Positions 49,319 through 61,339 of a stretch of DNA of 64,000 bases are shown here, one piece after another. The DNA is taken from positions 1,209,501 to 1,273,500 of the forward strand of contig NW_026251387.1 of the NCBI RefSeq assembly GCF_025118155.1, read 5' to 3'. How positions within the stretch are numbered: the first letter of the stretch is position 1; each line of letters begins with the position of its first letter. This DNA comes from Cokeromyces recurvatus. Its lineage: Eukaryota; Mucoromycota; Mucoromycetes; Mucorales; Mucoraceae. Under the pieces are notes generated by a model. That model did no database searches. It worked only from the letters and a program-made list of their open reading frames with translations, and was not told the origin of the DNA. A program made the translations under genes and the position numbers.

Positions 49319-52300
49319 ATGTCGCATCAAGGAACAAACGCGTACATGGTTGCCAGCTTACTAGAAAAGGTGAATATAAACGTCATTAATGATATCAAGC
49401 AAAATTATTTAATCTATATTCTTTAAATAAAAATAAAAATAAATACTAGATGAGTAATGAAGATAGAGATTTTCGTTACATGGCTCTTAATGATCTAATG
49501 AGCGAACTTCAAAAAGCTTCTTTTAACATGGAGTATGTAATTGAAAATAAAGTTGTCAAAGCTGTTTTACAACTTATGGACGATAAAAACAGTGAAGTTC
49601 AAAATCTAGCTGTTAAGTGGTATGCATAATATATATATATTTTTTGAATACATTTGATATATAAATAATAACGAATAAAAAACGAGCAAGTCTTGGACCA
49701 TTAGTTAAGCAAGTTAAAGAAGAGAGTTTATGCCAAATTATGGATCTTCTTAGTGAATTTGCTTCACAACAAAAAAATGACGAATTACGTGGCATCGCTA
49801 GTGTTGGTAAGAAATACGAAATAAATATATTATGTCATTTTTTTTTTCTCTCCTTTATTTACAATATGTAATGATTTTTTTTTAGGATTAAAAACAGTTG
49901 TAGTTGAAGTCGACCCTGATAGAGGAAATCAAGTCTGTGCTAGAATAATTCCTAAATTATTAAACACTATTCAAAATGTAAATAGGAAATAATATTACGA
50001 AAAATAACATATTTACTTTTTTTGCTATTTTGTATAGGTGGAAGCAGCATATGAAATGCAAATGGATACTCTGGATATTTTGGCAGAAGTGTTGGCAAAA
50101 TTTGGTGGACAAATTTCTGTTGAACAACAAACAGATATTCAAAATATTTTATTACCTTTACTTTCTTACAACCGTGCCGCTGTCCGTAAGAAGGTTACAG
50201 TTGCAATTGGATATCTTGTTGTGCATCTTAATGATGAATCATTTAATCAAGTATTTGCTTTCTTATTGGAAGGTTTACGTAACGATGTTGGTTCGAGTGA
50301 AAAAATCAGAACTTTAGTCCAATGTGCAGGCGTTTTAAGGTAGTACTCATATAGCTCCCTATTAAAAGAATACTAACATTTTATATATGCAACTAGTCGT
50401 TATAGCGCTGCACGTTTGGGCGCACATTTATCACAGATAGTGCCTATTATTAACAAATATACTGTTAACGCTGATGAAGATGATGAATTACGTGAAATTT
50501 GTCTACAAACTCTTGAATCTTTCATTCTCAGATGTCCTACAGAAATTGCACCTTTTGTTCAAGAGATAACAAATCTTGCTTTGGAATATATTAAGTATGA
50601 TCCTAATTTTGTTGAAGACGATGATGAAGAGGTAAATTACAATCTTTATATCTATTTAAAATAAAAATCATATAATGAATATAATTTTAAAGGTGGATGA
50701 TATGGAACTTGAAGACGAAGAGGAGCAAGATGAATATGATGACATAGCGTAAGTGAAATGAAATATAGATAAAATTGACTTGCTAAAATTATTTGTAGTG
50801 ATTATTCTGATGATGATGATGATATGTCCTGGAAAGTCCGTCGATCTGCTTCTAAAGTTTTGTCAGCTATTATTGAAACAAGATTGGATTTATTACAACA
50901 GCTTTATGAAAATGTGGCTCCTGTATTAATTAGTCGATTTAAGGAACGCGAGGAAACTGTTCGTGTTGATATTTTGCAAACATTTATCAGCCTTTTAAGA
51001 CAAACAGATGTTTATGGTGGCAATGCTGAAGAATATACTCGTCAATTCAATATATCTAGTATGAATGATGAATTGGATCTTTTAACTACAGCGTGTCCCT
51101 ATTCTTCTTCATCTATGGAAACTATAAATGGTCCCAGGCAATTACTTCAAGATCAAGTTCCCAGCTTATGTCGTGCTCTTTCTAAACAGCTTAATACAAA
51201 ATCTATACAGACACGTCAAATTGGTTTCCATTTACTACGTGAAGTCTTAATTGTCTTACACGGTGGATTAAAGGATCAAATGGAATTATTCTTTCCTGCT
51301 ATTGAATCATCTCTCTCTACCACAACTGCTGAACAACAACATGCTTCTTCTTCTAATTTAAAGATTGAAGTTCTTTACTTCCTGAGACTCTTTTTCCGTA
51401 ATCACCCAGCCGATCATATTCACGCATTTATTCATCATTTAGCTCCTTCTATTATTAAGTCTGTTTCTGACCGTTTCTACAAAATTACTTCTGAAGCATT
51501 CTTGGTCTGTATTGAGTTACTTAAAGTGATTCGACCTATTTATCGTGAAAAGTCCGGCAAATACCAAGTCTCTTCTATAAAGGATACAAACAATATAAAA
51601 TATGTCAATGACATTTTTGAAGTAACTTTGAAGACTTTAAATACGAGTGATGCAGATCAAGAAGTGAAAGAGAGGTCTATTATGTGTCTTGGAACATTAC
51701 TAGCTCATGTATGTGATGTTCTTCAGTCAAAGCAAAAACAAGCCTGGGATGTTCTTTTAGAAAGATTAAGAAATGAAGTAACTCGTTTGATCAGTGTTAA
51801 GACTCTTGCTATTGTCTGTCAAAGTCCTGTTGCTGCAGGTGAGGAATTACAAAGATGCGTTCTTGTTGCTGTTGATGAAATATCGCTATTTTTGCGAAAG
51901 AGTAATCGTCCTTTACGTGTTGCCAGTTTAGAATGCTTAATTATTTTGATTCAAAGGTATATATTCATACATATAATATAATAATTTATTTATTAATTTT
52001 TTTTTTCCTGATTTGTTTTATATACCATTTTAAGATTTGGTCAAATTATACCTGCAAAGAGCTTTTCAAGCTTATTAACTGAATTGAAACCTTTGATTTC
52101 TGATTCTGATCTTCTTCTTTTACCTCTTGCCTTAAATGTAGTACAATCAATTTTGGTTACTAGTCCCCAATCAGTAAATGAGATTAAAGTATCTATTCTA
52201 CCTTCTTTATTCAAGTTAATTGAATCTCCCTTACTTCAAGGTTCTGCTTTGGATAGTTTATTAAATATGTTCGCCGCATTCGGTAAAGTTAATCCTGCAG

Positions 52301-54091
52301 ATTATCAAACTTTAGTCAATGGACTTGTTCATCCTCTTTTGAACGTTAAAACGGCTACTGGTGTCGCTGCGGGTGGTGTTGCTGCAGTATCAAACAAACA
52401 AGCAGCATCTACTGTAGCACAATGTGTTGCTGTATTGGCAGCTAATGCTAACCAAATGAATCGTAATCAAACTGTCAAAGAATTTCAATCTTATATTTTA
52501 AATCCTACTATTAATGATTCGATAAAGTATTTAAGTCTTTTAAGTATTGGTGAAATTGGTCGTAGAATGTAATCTATTCTCATATAAATATACATCAAAC
52601 TACTAACGATTAATTTGACTAATTTTACATTATTTATAGTGATTTATCTGAATTCCCAGAAATCAATGAACAAGTTATCCATTTGTTTTCTGCTCAATCT
52701 GAAGAAATTAAATTTGCCGCTGCCTTTGCATTGGGTAATATTTGTGTTGGGAACATTAATAACTACCTTCCACCTATTGTTTCCCAAATTAAAGAAGAAC
52801 CAAAAAAACGTTATTTATTATTACATGCTTTGAAGGAGGTAAGCTTATATAATATATGAGTTGGATTTTTTTTTTTAAGAGTCATTTTTTGTATGAAACT
52901 TATATGTATATATTGCTTTTTTCTAGGTTATTACTCGAAATGAAAGTAAAAACGATATTAGTAATAATTCATTAAGTAATGCTGCTGATGAAATATGGAC
53001 ACTTCTTCTTGAGAGTAGTGAAACAGATCAAGAAGAGGGAACACGTACCGTTGTAGCCGAATGTTTGGGTAAACTTGCATTGACCGATCCCTCAAAGTTT
53101 TTACCCCAGTTAGAAGATCGTTTAGAATCATCCTCTTCTCATGTTAGAGCAGCAGTGGCAACTGCAATCAAATATGCTGTTGTTAATCCTTCATCAGATT
53201 ACGATGAATTTCTCAAACCTATTATGGTCAAGTTTTTGAACCTCTTGGAAGACTCTGATTTGGTACAAATTAAAAATAATAATGATAGTAATTGTATTAT
53301 TAATTCCCTTCTTATTAGAATGTACGACGTTTAGCCTTGTTAACTCTAAATTCTGCTGCCCATCGTAAACCGTATCTGATCAGGAATACACTTGATCAAC
53401 TTATTCCTTTATTGTATGCAGAAACTGTAGTAAAGGAGGAACTTATCCATACTGTTGAAATGGGCCCATTCAAACATAAAGTAGATGATGGTCTTGAGAT
53501 CAGAAAGGTATGTTTTCATATCCGTTTTATTGAAGGAAGAAATTAAACTCTACTATAATGATTATTATTATTTATAGGCTGCATATGAGTGTATGTATAC
53601 ACTTCTAAGTACATGTTTAGATAAAGTTGATGTCTATGGATTCCTTGATCATATTCGAGCTGGTTTAGACGACCAACATGACATTAAAATGCTTGCTTAT
53701 CTTATGCTTGTTCGTATTAGTAAAGTTGCTCCTGCTGCTGTTTCACAAAGTAAATATTTATATACACACATATAAATGTGTATTTTGTTACTAAAAAAAC
53801 ATCTTTTATTTAGGATTAAATGATTTTGTTGAGCCATTCAAGACAACACTTGACTTTAAGATGAGAAGCAATGCTGTCAAACAAGAGGTTGAAAAAAATC
53901 AAGAGTTAATTCGAGCTGTCCTTCGATGTATTGTTGCTTTGTATCCTCTTTCTGATCCTAGTATGTCACCTGGATTTGAAATGTTTGTGATGAATGTCAG
54001 AACTGGTCCATTTGCTGAAGAATATCGATTAGCGTTTGCTGAAGCTGAAGGTAGAGAGAATCGTTCTAATGATTACATGGATTTATCTTAA
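49319..54091 (+). CDS. CAND1: CAND1/TIP120 cullin exchange factor
   Basis: Fourteen exons: join 49319-49369, 49450-49619, 49691-49806, 49886-49977, 50038-50339, 50397-50631, 50693-50748, 50799-51956, 52035-52568, 52640-52838, 52927-53262, 53319-53507, 53578-53749, 53814-54091; 1295 residues (human CAND1 1230). CAND1 wraps unneddylated cullin-Rbx1 and exchanges substrate receptors of SCF ligases. The chain is HEAT repeats throughout. Landmarks are the acidic loop [20 protein letters not shown] followed by [53 protein letters not shown] and [20 protein letters not shown] with [14 protein letters not shown], the last near the cullin-contacting C-terminus. Joins at [10 protein letters not shown] and [12 protein letters not shown] reproduce family sequence, which supports the splice choices. 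Confidence 0.96.
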
Positions 54092-55878
54092 AAGGAAACA
54101 AGTCAATATATAGTTATACATAAATAAAAAATGAGTTTTATTACATTTTTTATGTGCATACGTATTTATTTAACACAGTCATACCCCCTCCCCCTCTGGA
54201 CCCATTAGGGAAATAAAGGAGTTACTAACTAGATTTCAAGTTCGATTTATTTTACTTGTTAAAAATAAAATAAAATAAAAATGACCAATGAGTACGAGTA
54301 CATTATTTGATTAGAGTGATAATGGGTAAAAGTTATCATAAGGATAATAAAAGGCAACAGCTACTAGGGAGTTATTTAAAACATGAATGAAAGGATACGA
54401 ACATGCTCAATGTGAGGGAGGGAGGGAGAATCGTTGATAACTAAAGGATTGGAGTTAGATTTCATATATATATTTTTTGAATCTTGATACTGTTGGTTCT
54501 CTTCTGGACGAATTAAAAATAAAATGCAGAGGCTGTGTTTTACCTAATATTAGGCGACGTGAGATGTCAGTTTAGATCCATTTTCTATTATTGTAGACTA
54601 CAGTGCATCCAAATCATTGTTACGATAAAAAATAAAATTATACTTGAATAGATGGTGAATAGATAATCATGATACAAGAAATTAGAGAGACTTGACAAGT
54701 CTTTGAAAGTAGTTGGTTATACTTTCATATACTTGTGGTACAGTAAGTAATAAAACTGGACTCAAAATAACTCTTTTTTTTTTTGCTTATTTCCTTCAAA
54801 AATCAAATGTTTAAACTAGTATTCACTTTTGATTATAATAACTTGTCTTTGGGAGTTACATTTTTTTTTTTTATTTGATTAGAAAAGTTTATTTTTTACT
54901 TTGATAAACATCATTACCTATGCTTATCAGTTATAAAAAAAAAAAAGACAGGAAAGAAGAAAGATATCTCACGTCGCCTAATATAAGGTAAAACATAGTT
55001 TCTGCATTTTATTTTTAATTCGTCCAGAAAAGAACTAGCAATATCTAGATTCAAAATAAAAAAACTACCTTGTTTTTCAGTACTAAGAATGGAGTTAACT
55101 CTATTATATTGGTTATCTATAACTCATGTTGCTGGACATAGTTGATTACTTGAATAATGCCTGGACTGGTCGTCCGGGTAGTCTACCGAAATTATACGTC
55201 TATCATCCAAATATTAGTTATTTTCGAGTATATGTAATAATATGGCTTACAAATGCACCAATGATTATACATCTCTTCGACTATTAAAGATCTATTTTCA
55301 TTTCTACTCAATCAACTCCCAAAACAAAATAAAATAAAAATAGCAAAATAATCGTCACTCTATCATCTCCCCCCTCCCTAACTCGTCTACTTTTCCCTTT
55401 GGAATATATGATGACATTGCTATTTGCCATATCCTGCTCGAACCCAACAATCTGTTTCATGACAGAATACACACACACACACATACCCTCACATTACACC
55501 TAATCTTAACCTAATTTTTTTTTCTTCTTTTCGTTACATGGTAATAACTAATACTTGTATTATCAATCTATTTTCTTTAGAATTTGATATTTATTTTTTT
55601 ATTTCCTCTCTTCAATTGCTTTTTGGTTTATCAAGCTTTTAGATCGAACTAGCTTGAGCAGTACAGTATATACTCCATACTATGTGCTCACATTAGGCCG
55701 ATTTTTTTTTTTTTTAAAAAATAAAATAAAAATTCAATCGTATTGATTTGCAGAATAATGGAGGAGATTGAAAAATTAGCATTACCAACAATTGTGGTAT
55801 AAGTAAATAAAAAAAAAGAGAGAGACGGATTTTGTAGTTATCCTCCGCCTTTCTTCTTTTCCTTTTAATAGTAATAGC
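54092..55878. other. Intergenic region carrying an inverted-repeat element
   Basis: This is 1.8 kb between CAND1 and the HDAC. Its main content is the 89-bp inverted repeat at 54477-55054 (separate entry). A CA repeat lies near 55470-55482 and pyrimidine-rich sequence leads to the HDAC start. A 14-codon upstream ORF at 55758-55802 precedes the HDAC start codon. Confidence 0.6.
54477..55054. repeat. MITE-like element: 89-bp imperfect inverted repeat around a 400-bp core
   Basis: Arms 54477-54565 and 54966-55054 are inverted copies with about nine mismatches in 89 positions (roughly 90 percent). Both begin TTGAATCT and end at GGCGACGTGAGAT on their inner edge, and share CTGGACGAATTAAAAATAAA. 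The 400-bp core has no ORF. The layout fits a miniature inverted-repeat transposable element or a fold-back hairpin. No clear target duplication was found next to the arms. The arms differ from those of the transposon at 44.6 kb. Confidence 0.8.
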
Positions 55879-57764
55879 ATGTCCAACTCCTATAGTTTAG
55901 CTAATTGTTCAAAAAGAAGAGTTTCATATTTTTATGACCGTAAATTAAATATATCGCATTTCTTATTTTATTTGCTAAATCTATCTTCATAGACGATGTT
56001 GGTAATTTCAACTATGGACCAGGTAACGTTATTTGAATTACAAGCTTTTTTTTTTTTCCTCCTCTATATATTAACATGTTAAATCACATTAGGTCACTAT
56101 ATGAAGCCCAAACGTATGCATATGGTCCATAATATGGTTGTGAACTATGGCCTTTATAAAAAGTTGGATATTGTGGTAAGATAAAGTATATACATATATA
56201 CAAGAACATGTATTAACTGAATTGCTATAAGAAACCTACACGATGTACAGCTTATCAAATGACTCGTTTTCACTCTGATGACTATGTCAATTTTTTACAG
56301 ACAGTGACACCTGATAATTTAGAAGAACTTGCCATGAAATATGGCGGTTTAGAACAAGGAATTGCACGATGTAATTTTTTTTCTTTTCTTTTTTTTTTTT
56401 TTTTTGAAAAATATAGTAAGAAATAAGAACTAGTTGAACTAATTTATGTTACAGTTAACGTAGGAGAAGATTGTCCTGTATTTGAAGGTTTATTTGAATT
56501 TTGTTCAATTTCAGCTGGTGGCTCAATTGGTATAATATTTTATAAAATAATATGCAAAATTTTATTTACATATTGCTTTAGGTGCTGCAAATAAATTATT
56601 AAACGGTGAAGCTGACATTGCTATTAATTGGTCTGGAGGGCTTCATCATGCTAAAAAAACAGAAGCATCCGGATTTTGTTATGTTAATGATATTGTATTA
56701 GGCATTTTAGAATTATTAAGGTAAACTGGGAATACAAATATTTGTATATAATACAAATCAATAGGCTAACTTTTAATACTTTATAGATATCATCAGCGTG
56801 TACTCTATGTTGACATTGATGTGCATCATGGCGATGGTGTTGAAGAAGCCTTTTATACTACAGATCGAGTCATGACTTGTTCTTTCCATAAGTTTGGTGA
56901 GTTCTTTCCTGGTACTGGCGACATTAAAGTAAATTTCTTCAAAATAGAAAAAAAAAAAAAAATTGTGACTGAGATTACATAATGTTAGGACACTGGACTT
57001 GGAAAAGGAAAACGATATGCAGTTAATGTACCTTTAAGAGATGGAATTAATGATGAAACTTATAAAAGTGTATTTCGGCCAATAATTCAACGTATTATGG
57101 ATTGGTTTAGACCTGGTGCTGTTGTTCTTCAATGTGGTGGTGATTCATTAGCTGGTGATAGATTGGGCTGTTTCAATCTATCTATGCGTGGTCATGCATC
57201 CTGCGTAGAATTTATAAAATCATTCAACATACCAATGATGATGGTAGGTGGAGGTGGATATACAATTCGTAATGTAGCAAGAACATGGACATTTGAAACA
57301 GGCTTAGCGGTTGGAGAGGATTTAACAAAAGAAGAATTACCATATAATAACTATTTTGAATATTACGGTCCAGAATATAAATTAGATGTACCCTCCAACA
57401 ATATGGTGAATCACAATACACGCGAATATTTAGATCGCATTATGTAAGCTTCCAATATAAAATATATACGTATTATATGTACATAGTTAATTAATATAAA
57501 CATATCTTTTTTTTTTTTAGTGCAAGAATTATCGATAACCTAAGATGCTTACCATTTGCTCCTTCAGTGCAAACTCAAGAAGTTCCAGGAGATTTCAACT
57601 TGGATGACTATAACGATGGTGAAGATAGTGAAGCAGAAGACGCAGATAATCGACAAACACGTGAGTTATATATATACATATTTATATGCTTATTTGTTTA
57701 TTTACTCTATTTTTTTTCCTTTAATATAGAGCGTCATAAATTAGAAAATATGGGAGTATTGTGA
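55879..57764 (+). CDS. RPD3: Class I histone deacetylase, Rpd3/HDAC1 type
   Basis: Ten exons: join 55879-55939, 55993-56022, 56093-56175, 56232-56370, 56455-56529, 56582-56720, 56787-56928, 56989-57443, 57521-57660, 57730-57764; 432 residues. It removes acetyl groups from histone tails in Sin3-type corepressor complexes. Motifs: [55 protein letters not shown] (active-site His pair), [18 protein letters not shown] (zinc ligands), [34 protein letters not shown] and [15 protein letters not shown] (catalytic Tyr). [15 protein letters not shown] places it with Rpd3/HDAC1 rather than Hos2. The tail is short and acidic. The start [14 protein letters not shown] was chosen because it is in frame with the conserved core. 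The stop is 62 bp from the convergent cyclin gene. Confidence 0.95.
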
Positions 57765-57826
57765 TATAAAAAATGAAGTTTTATTGTAAAGGATACATAT
57801 ATCGTTCATTATATATAATAAATTAT

Positions 57827-59116
57827 TTAGTTGGTAATGTCATATTTTTGGATTGGAAAATGCTCGTAAAAATCTAATAAATCTGTCACAACGTCTCGTA
57901 CTGCTTGAACTGATATATTTTCAGATGCACCCCACATATCAACATACTCACTCATTGACATAGACATTTCTGCTTGAGTTGTACGAAGTGCAAGGTATAG
58001 ACAACCAAGACCAATACTTGGTATTGAATGGGATAATGCAATTTTAGGTGAACACAAACTAATAAGAACTATAAGTATTAAATATGTATACATGTATATA
58101 TATATTTCATTTTTGTTTCAATGATTACCTATCCCAAACATACATCCATGCCAATCGAGCAATTGTACTCATTTCTGGCTCCATATCTTTTGTTGTTGTT
58201 GTTGTTAAAAAAAAGGGAATTAGCAACTATATACACAACATCCGATCTATATTACCATTTTCTATTCGTTTCCAGATTTCTTTTTGTAAAGAATGATGAT
58301 GTCTTTTTGAATGCTTTTTTGCTTCATCCATTATAAAATATCGAATGGATCCTAAACCTCTCAATACATTCAAACAATGTGCAAATGGTAATTCCATTTC
58401 TAAATCGAAACCTAATGCTCTAACTAATAAAAGTTCACTAGTTACAAGCGAAGACCTCATTTTGAAATAATTCTTAATAATAATTAAGTGTTTTTGTTAT
58501 AGAAATACAATATGTAAGAGAAAAAAAAAAGGAAAAATATACCTCATCAACGTCTAGTGTTGCTTCATTTGGATGATAATATCTATACAAATATATAAAA
58601 GAAAAGAAACTGTTTATATACACGCAAATAATTATATACACAAACATATTCATAAGGATACCTATATCCGACATTGACTAAATCTCTCACTTTTCGAGGA
58701 ACTTCTGTCGCTTTACAAGCTAATTGTAAACAAGTTGTTGTTAATAACTAATGGGAAACAAAGTGCGCGTTAATTAACCAAAGGGTCATTTTCGAAAAAA
58801 AAAATAAAATAAACTGCATGAATTACTTCAGGATTTTTATAAAGTGCATCTTCTTCATTAATAATCCCGTCTAAATTGATAACTTTTTCCTTATTATCCA
58901 TAAAAGCATTGAACCGATGAAAATAGAGTATGGCAGTTGCTGTAGTTCTAATAGGTCTAATACATGAGAGTATGTATGGGTGTTAAAAGTGTGTATCATA
59001 TTTTATTTTATAACTTTCATTTACAAATCTAACATAGAACTTGCTTGCCGTAAAAACTGAATAGCGGCTATATTAGGTATTAAAGGTATTGTTTTAGTAT
59101 CTACAGTATCTATCAT
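57827..59116 (-). CDS. Cyclin-Q-like (CCNQ/FAM58) cyclin
   Basis: Seven exons: complement(join 57827-58058, 58129-58186, 58256-58472, 58543-58582, 58662-58747, 58827-58956, 59025-59116), 284 residues. The first cyclin box shows PIRTTATAILYFHRFNAF, LTTTCLQLACKATEVPRKVR and DLVNVGYRYYHPNEATLDVD, then RSSLVTSELLLVRALGFDLE. These align best with cyclin Q (RTRDIINVSNRYFNP and QCELLMLRVLRFQ in the human protein), the activator of CDK10; cyclin K/L is the alternative. The second box has IARLAWMYVWDSLCSP and IPSIGLGCLYLALRTT. Several exons are under 60 bases. It shares a 259-bp upstream region with the divergent RTG2 gene. The CDK partner is not in this window. Confidence 0.8.
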
Positions 59117-59146
59117 TATATAATAAAAATAAAATAAAATAAAATG

Positions 59147-59178
<32 letters not shown>

Positions 59179-59375
59179 AAAAATAGTAGCTTTTTTTTTT
59201 TTTGTTTTGTATTAGAGATATTATAAATGTATTAGTTTCAATTGGATAATATTATAACGCTTAATAATGAACACATTTTTGTTTTTCTTCAACTTCTTTC
59301 TTCAACTTCTTTTTTTTAAAAAAAACTTCTTTTTTCAACTTCTTTTGTTTAATTTTCATAAAATAAAATTTCCAA

Positions 59376-61339
59376 ATGACAGACAATGCACCTATTAAAG
59401 CGCCATTTGGTGTAGTAGATATGGGCTCCAATGGTATTCGATTTGGCATTGTTAGTGCACTTGCACGCCATTTACCGGTTGCTTATGAAGAAAGAGCACC
59501 TATTGCTCTCCTCGATGCTCAAGGAGATGATTGTGTCATTCCAGACGATGTCATAGATCAAGTCATTACAAGTTTTCTAAGATTTAAAAAGCTATGTCAA
59601 GACGCTAAAGTAGAACCAAATGATATTCGTGTCATAGCTACCGAGGCAACACGTATTGCTGCTAATAGTAAAGAATTTCTCCACAAAATTTATCAAGCAA
59701 CTGGCTGGAGAGTATCACTTTTATCAAAGCAGGAAGAAGCTTTGATTTCTGCTTCTGGTATTGTAGGTAAAAGTAATTATAAAAATGAAAACTTTATTAG
59801 TCATGTACTGACTACTTTGTTATGCAAGGTTCCTTTAATCACGTGAATGGCTTGACTATGGACCTTGGTGGTGGATCAGTTGAAATTAGTTATGTAATGA
59901 CCTCGGCATATTTAGATAGTAATAATAATGATGATGATAGCAACTCATTGATAAAAGATAGTATCCGTGTATCTACACATCCAGTATCATTACCTTATGG
60001 TGCTGCAGCTTTAAAGAGAAGACTAGCAAAATGTGAATCAAAAGATGAAATGAATGATCTTTATAATGAATTAGTCGCTAAACTAAAGAAGGCTCATGAT
60101 GAAGCTAAGCTACCGAAAACATTATTGCACAAAGATGGATATAAAGTATACATGAGTGGTGGTGGATTTAGAGCAATAGGCTATCTTTCAATGGCAATAA
60201 ATGCTCAAGATAAAATTATTCCAAGAAGAAGTACAAAACGTAAGCATATGTATCCTATTCCAATCATTAATGGCTATTCGATTACTGGAAGAGAATTAAA
60301 AGATCTTGTAAAACATTATCGTTATCGAAATCCTCGTGAATTGATGAAAAAGTTAAAAGTATTTCGTATATCAAAAAGACGTGCTGGTATGATTCCTGCA
60401 TCTTGCTTCTTATTAAGTGCAATCTTAGAAGTGTTCAAGGTAAAACGGGTTTACTTTAGTGAAGGCGGTGTTAGACAAGGATTTTGTTATCAATTGTTAC
60501 CTCTTGAAGAAAAAATAAAGGATCCATTCTTAGAAGGTGTTAAGGCATATGCTGCGCAGTCAGCGTTTGCATTGTCACAAGCGGAATTTGATGCTATTTA
60601 TGCCATTCTTGTAAACGCCTTACCTGAGCTTTACTTGGATCCAATGCATCCTTTACAGCTATATCGCTTACTTCCTGCTGCTATTCATCTTTCCAACATT
60701 ACTTCACATTATCCAAAGGAGACGCGTGCCTTTGTTGCATTTCATATGCCATTAGCAGGCGGCCCTTTAGCTAATGTGCCCGGTTTAAGTCATCGTGAGC
60801 GTGCTATTCTATCCATTCTATTGGCTTTTCGTCAGGGAGGATCTGTTCCCGACCCTATCTTTTATGCAGTTCAAGCTTTCATTGGTCGTAAGGGAATTTC
60901 GGTTTGTAAATATGTTGGAAGATTAATGGAATTAGTATTTGCTGTATCACCATTACATCCTGGCATTGGTCTAATTGATAGCGGACTTTCCTTTACTACG
61001 ATTATTCACAATCATAATTGTACAACGGATAGCGAAGATGAAAATAGTAATAACAGTAGCAGTAGTAGTAGTAGTAGTGACTGCAGCAGTAGTGACTCAG
61101 ATTCTGTATATGAAGATAATGATAGCGAATTTGAAGATAATGATGCTACTAATTATCCTTCCATGCAATTACGTATCACATTACCCGAGCGATTTTCTCC
61201 TTTAGTAGATGCTCCAGCTGTGATGTCTGTCATTGAAAGTTTAGATAAGAAAGTGAACACAAAGAAATTTGACATGGACGAAGAACGTAGACCCCTAAAA
61301 TGCCCAAACTTATTTTCTGTTGAAGTAATTAGAAAATAA
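59376..61339 (+). CDS. RTG2: Retrograde regulation protein Rtg2 (Ppx/GppA family)
   Basis: Model: join 59376-59766, 59829-61339; 633 residues (yeast Rtg2 is 588). Rtg2 senses mitochondrial dysfunction and frees the Rtg1/Rtg3 factors to enter the nucleus. It has the actin/Hsp70-like ATP fold of exopolyphosphatases: GVVDMGSNGIRFGIVSA (phosphate 1 loop), VIATEATRIAANSKEFL, LTMDLGGGSVEISYV (phosphate 2 loop) and MSGGGFRAIGYLSM. RAGMIPASCFLLSAILEVFK and VYFSEGGVRQGF complete the Ppx core. The C-terminal half is a helical region as in fungal Rtg2. A Ser-run with acidic residues (about residues 540-580) interrupts it. The single intron joins SGIVG to SFNHVNGL. Confidence 0.96.

Noticed and set aside
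55430..55510. Possible tRNA B box (GGTTCGAG on the minus strand)
   Set aside because: No A box or cloverleaf arms could be found at the proper distance; the upstream part is a CA repeat.
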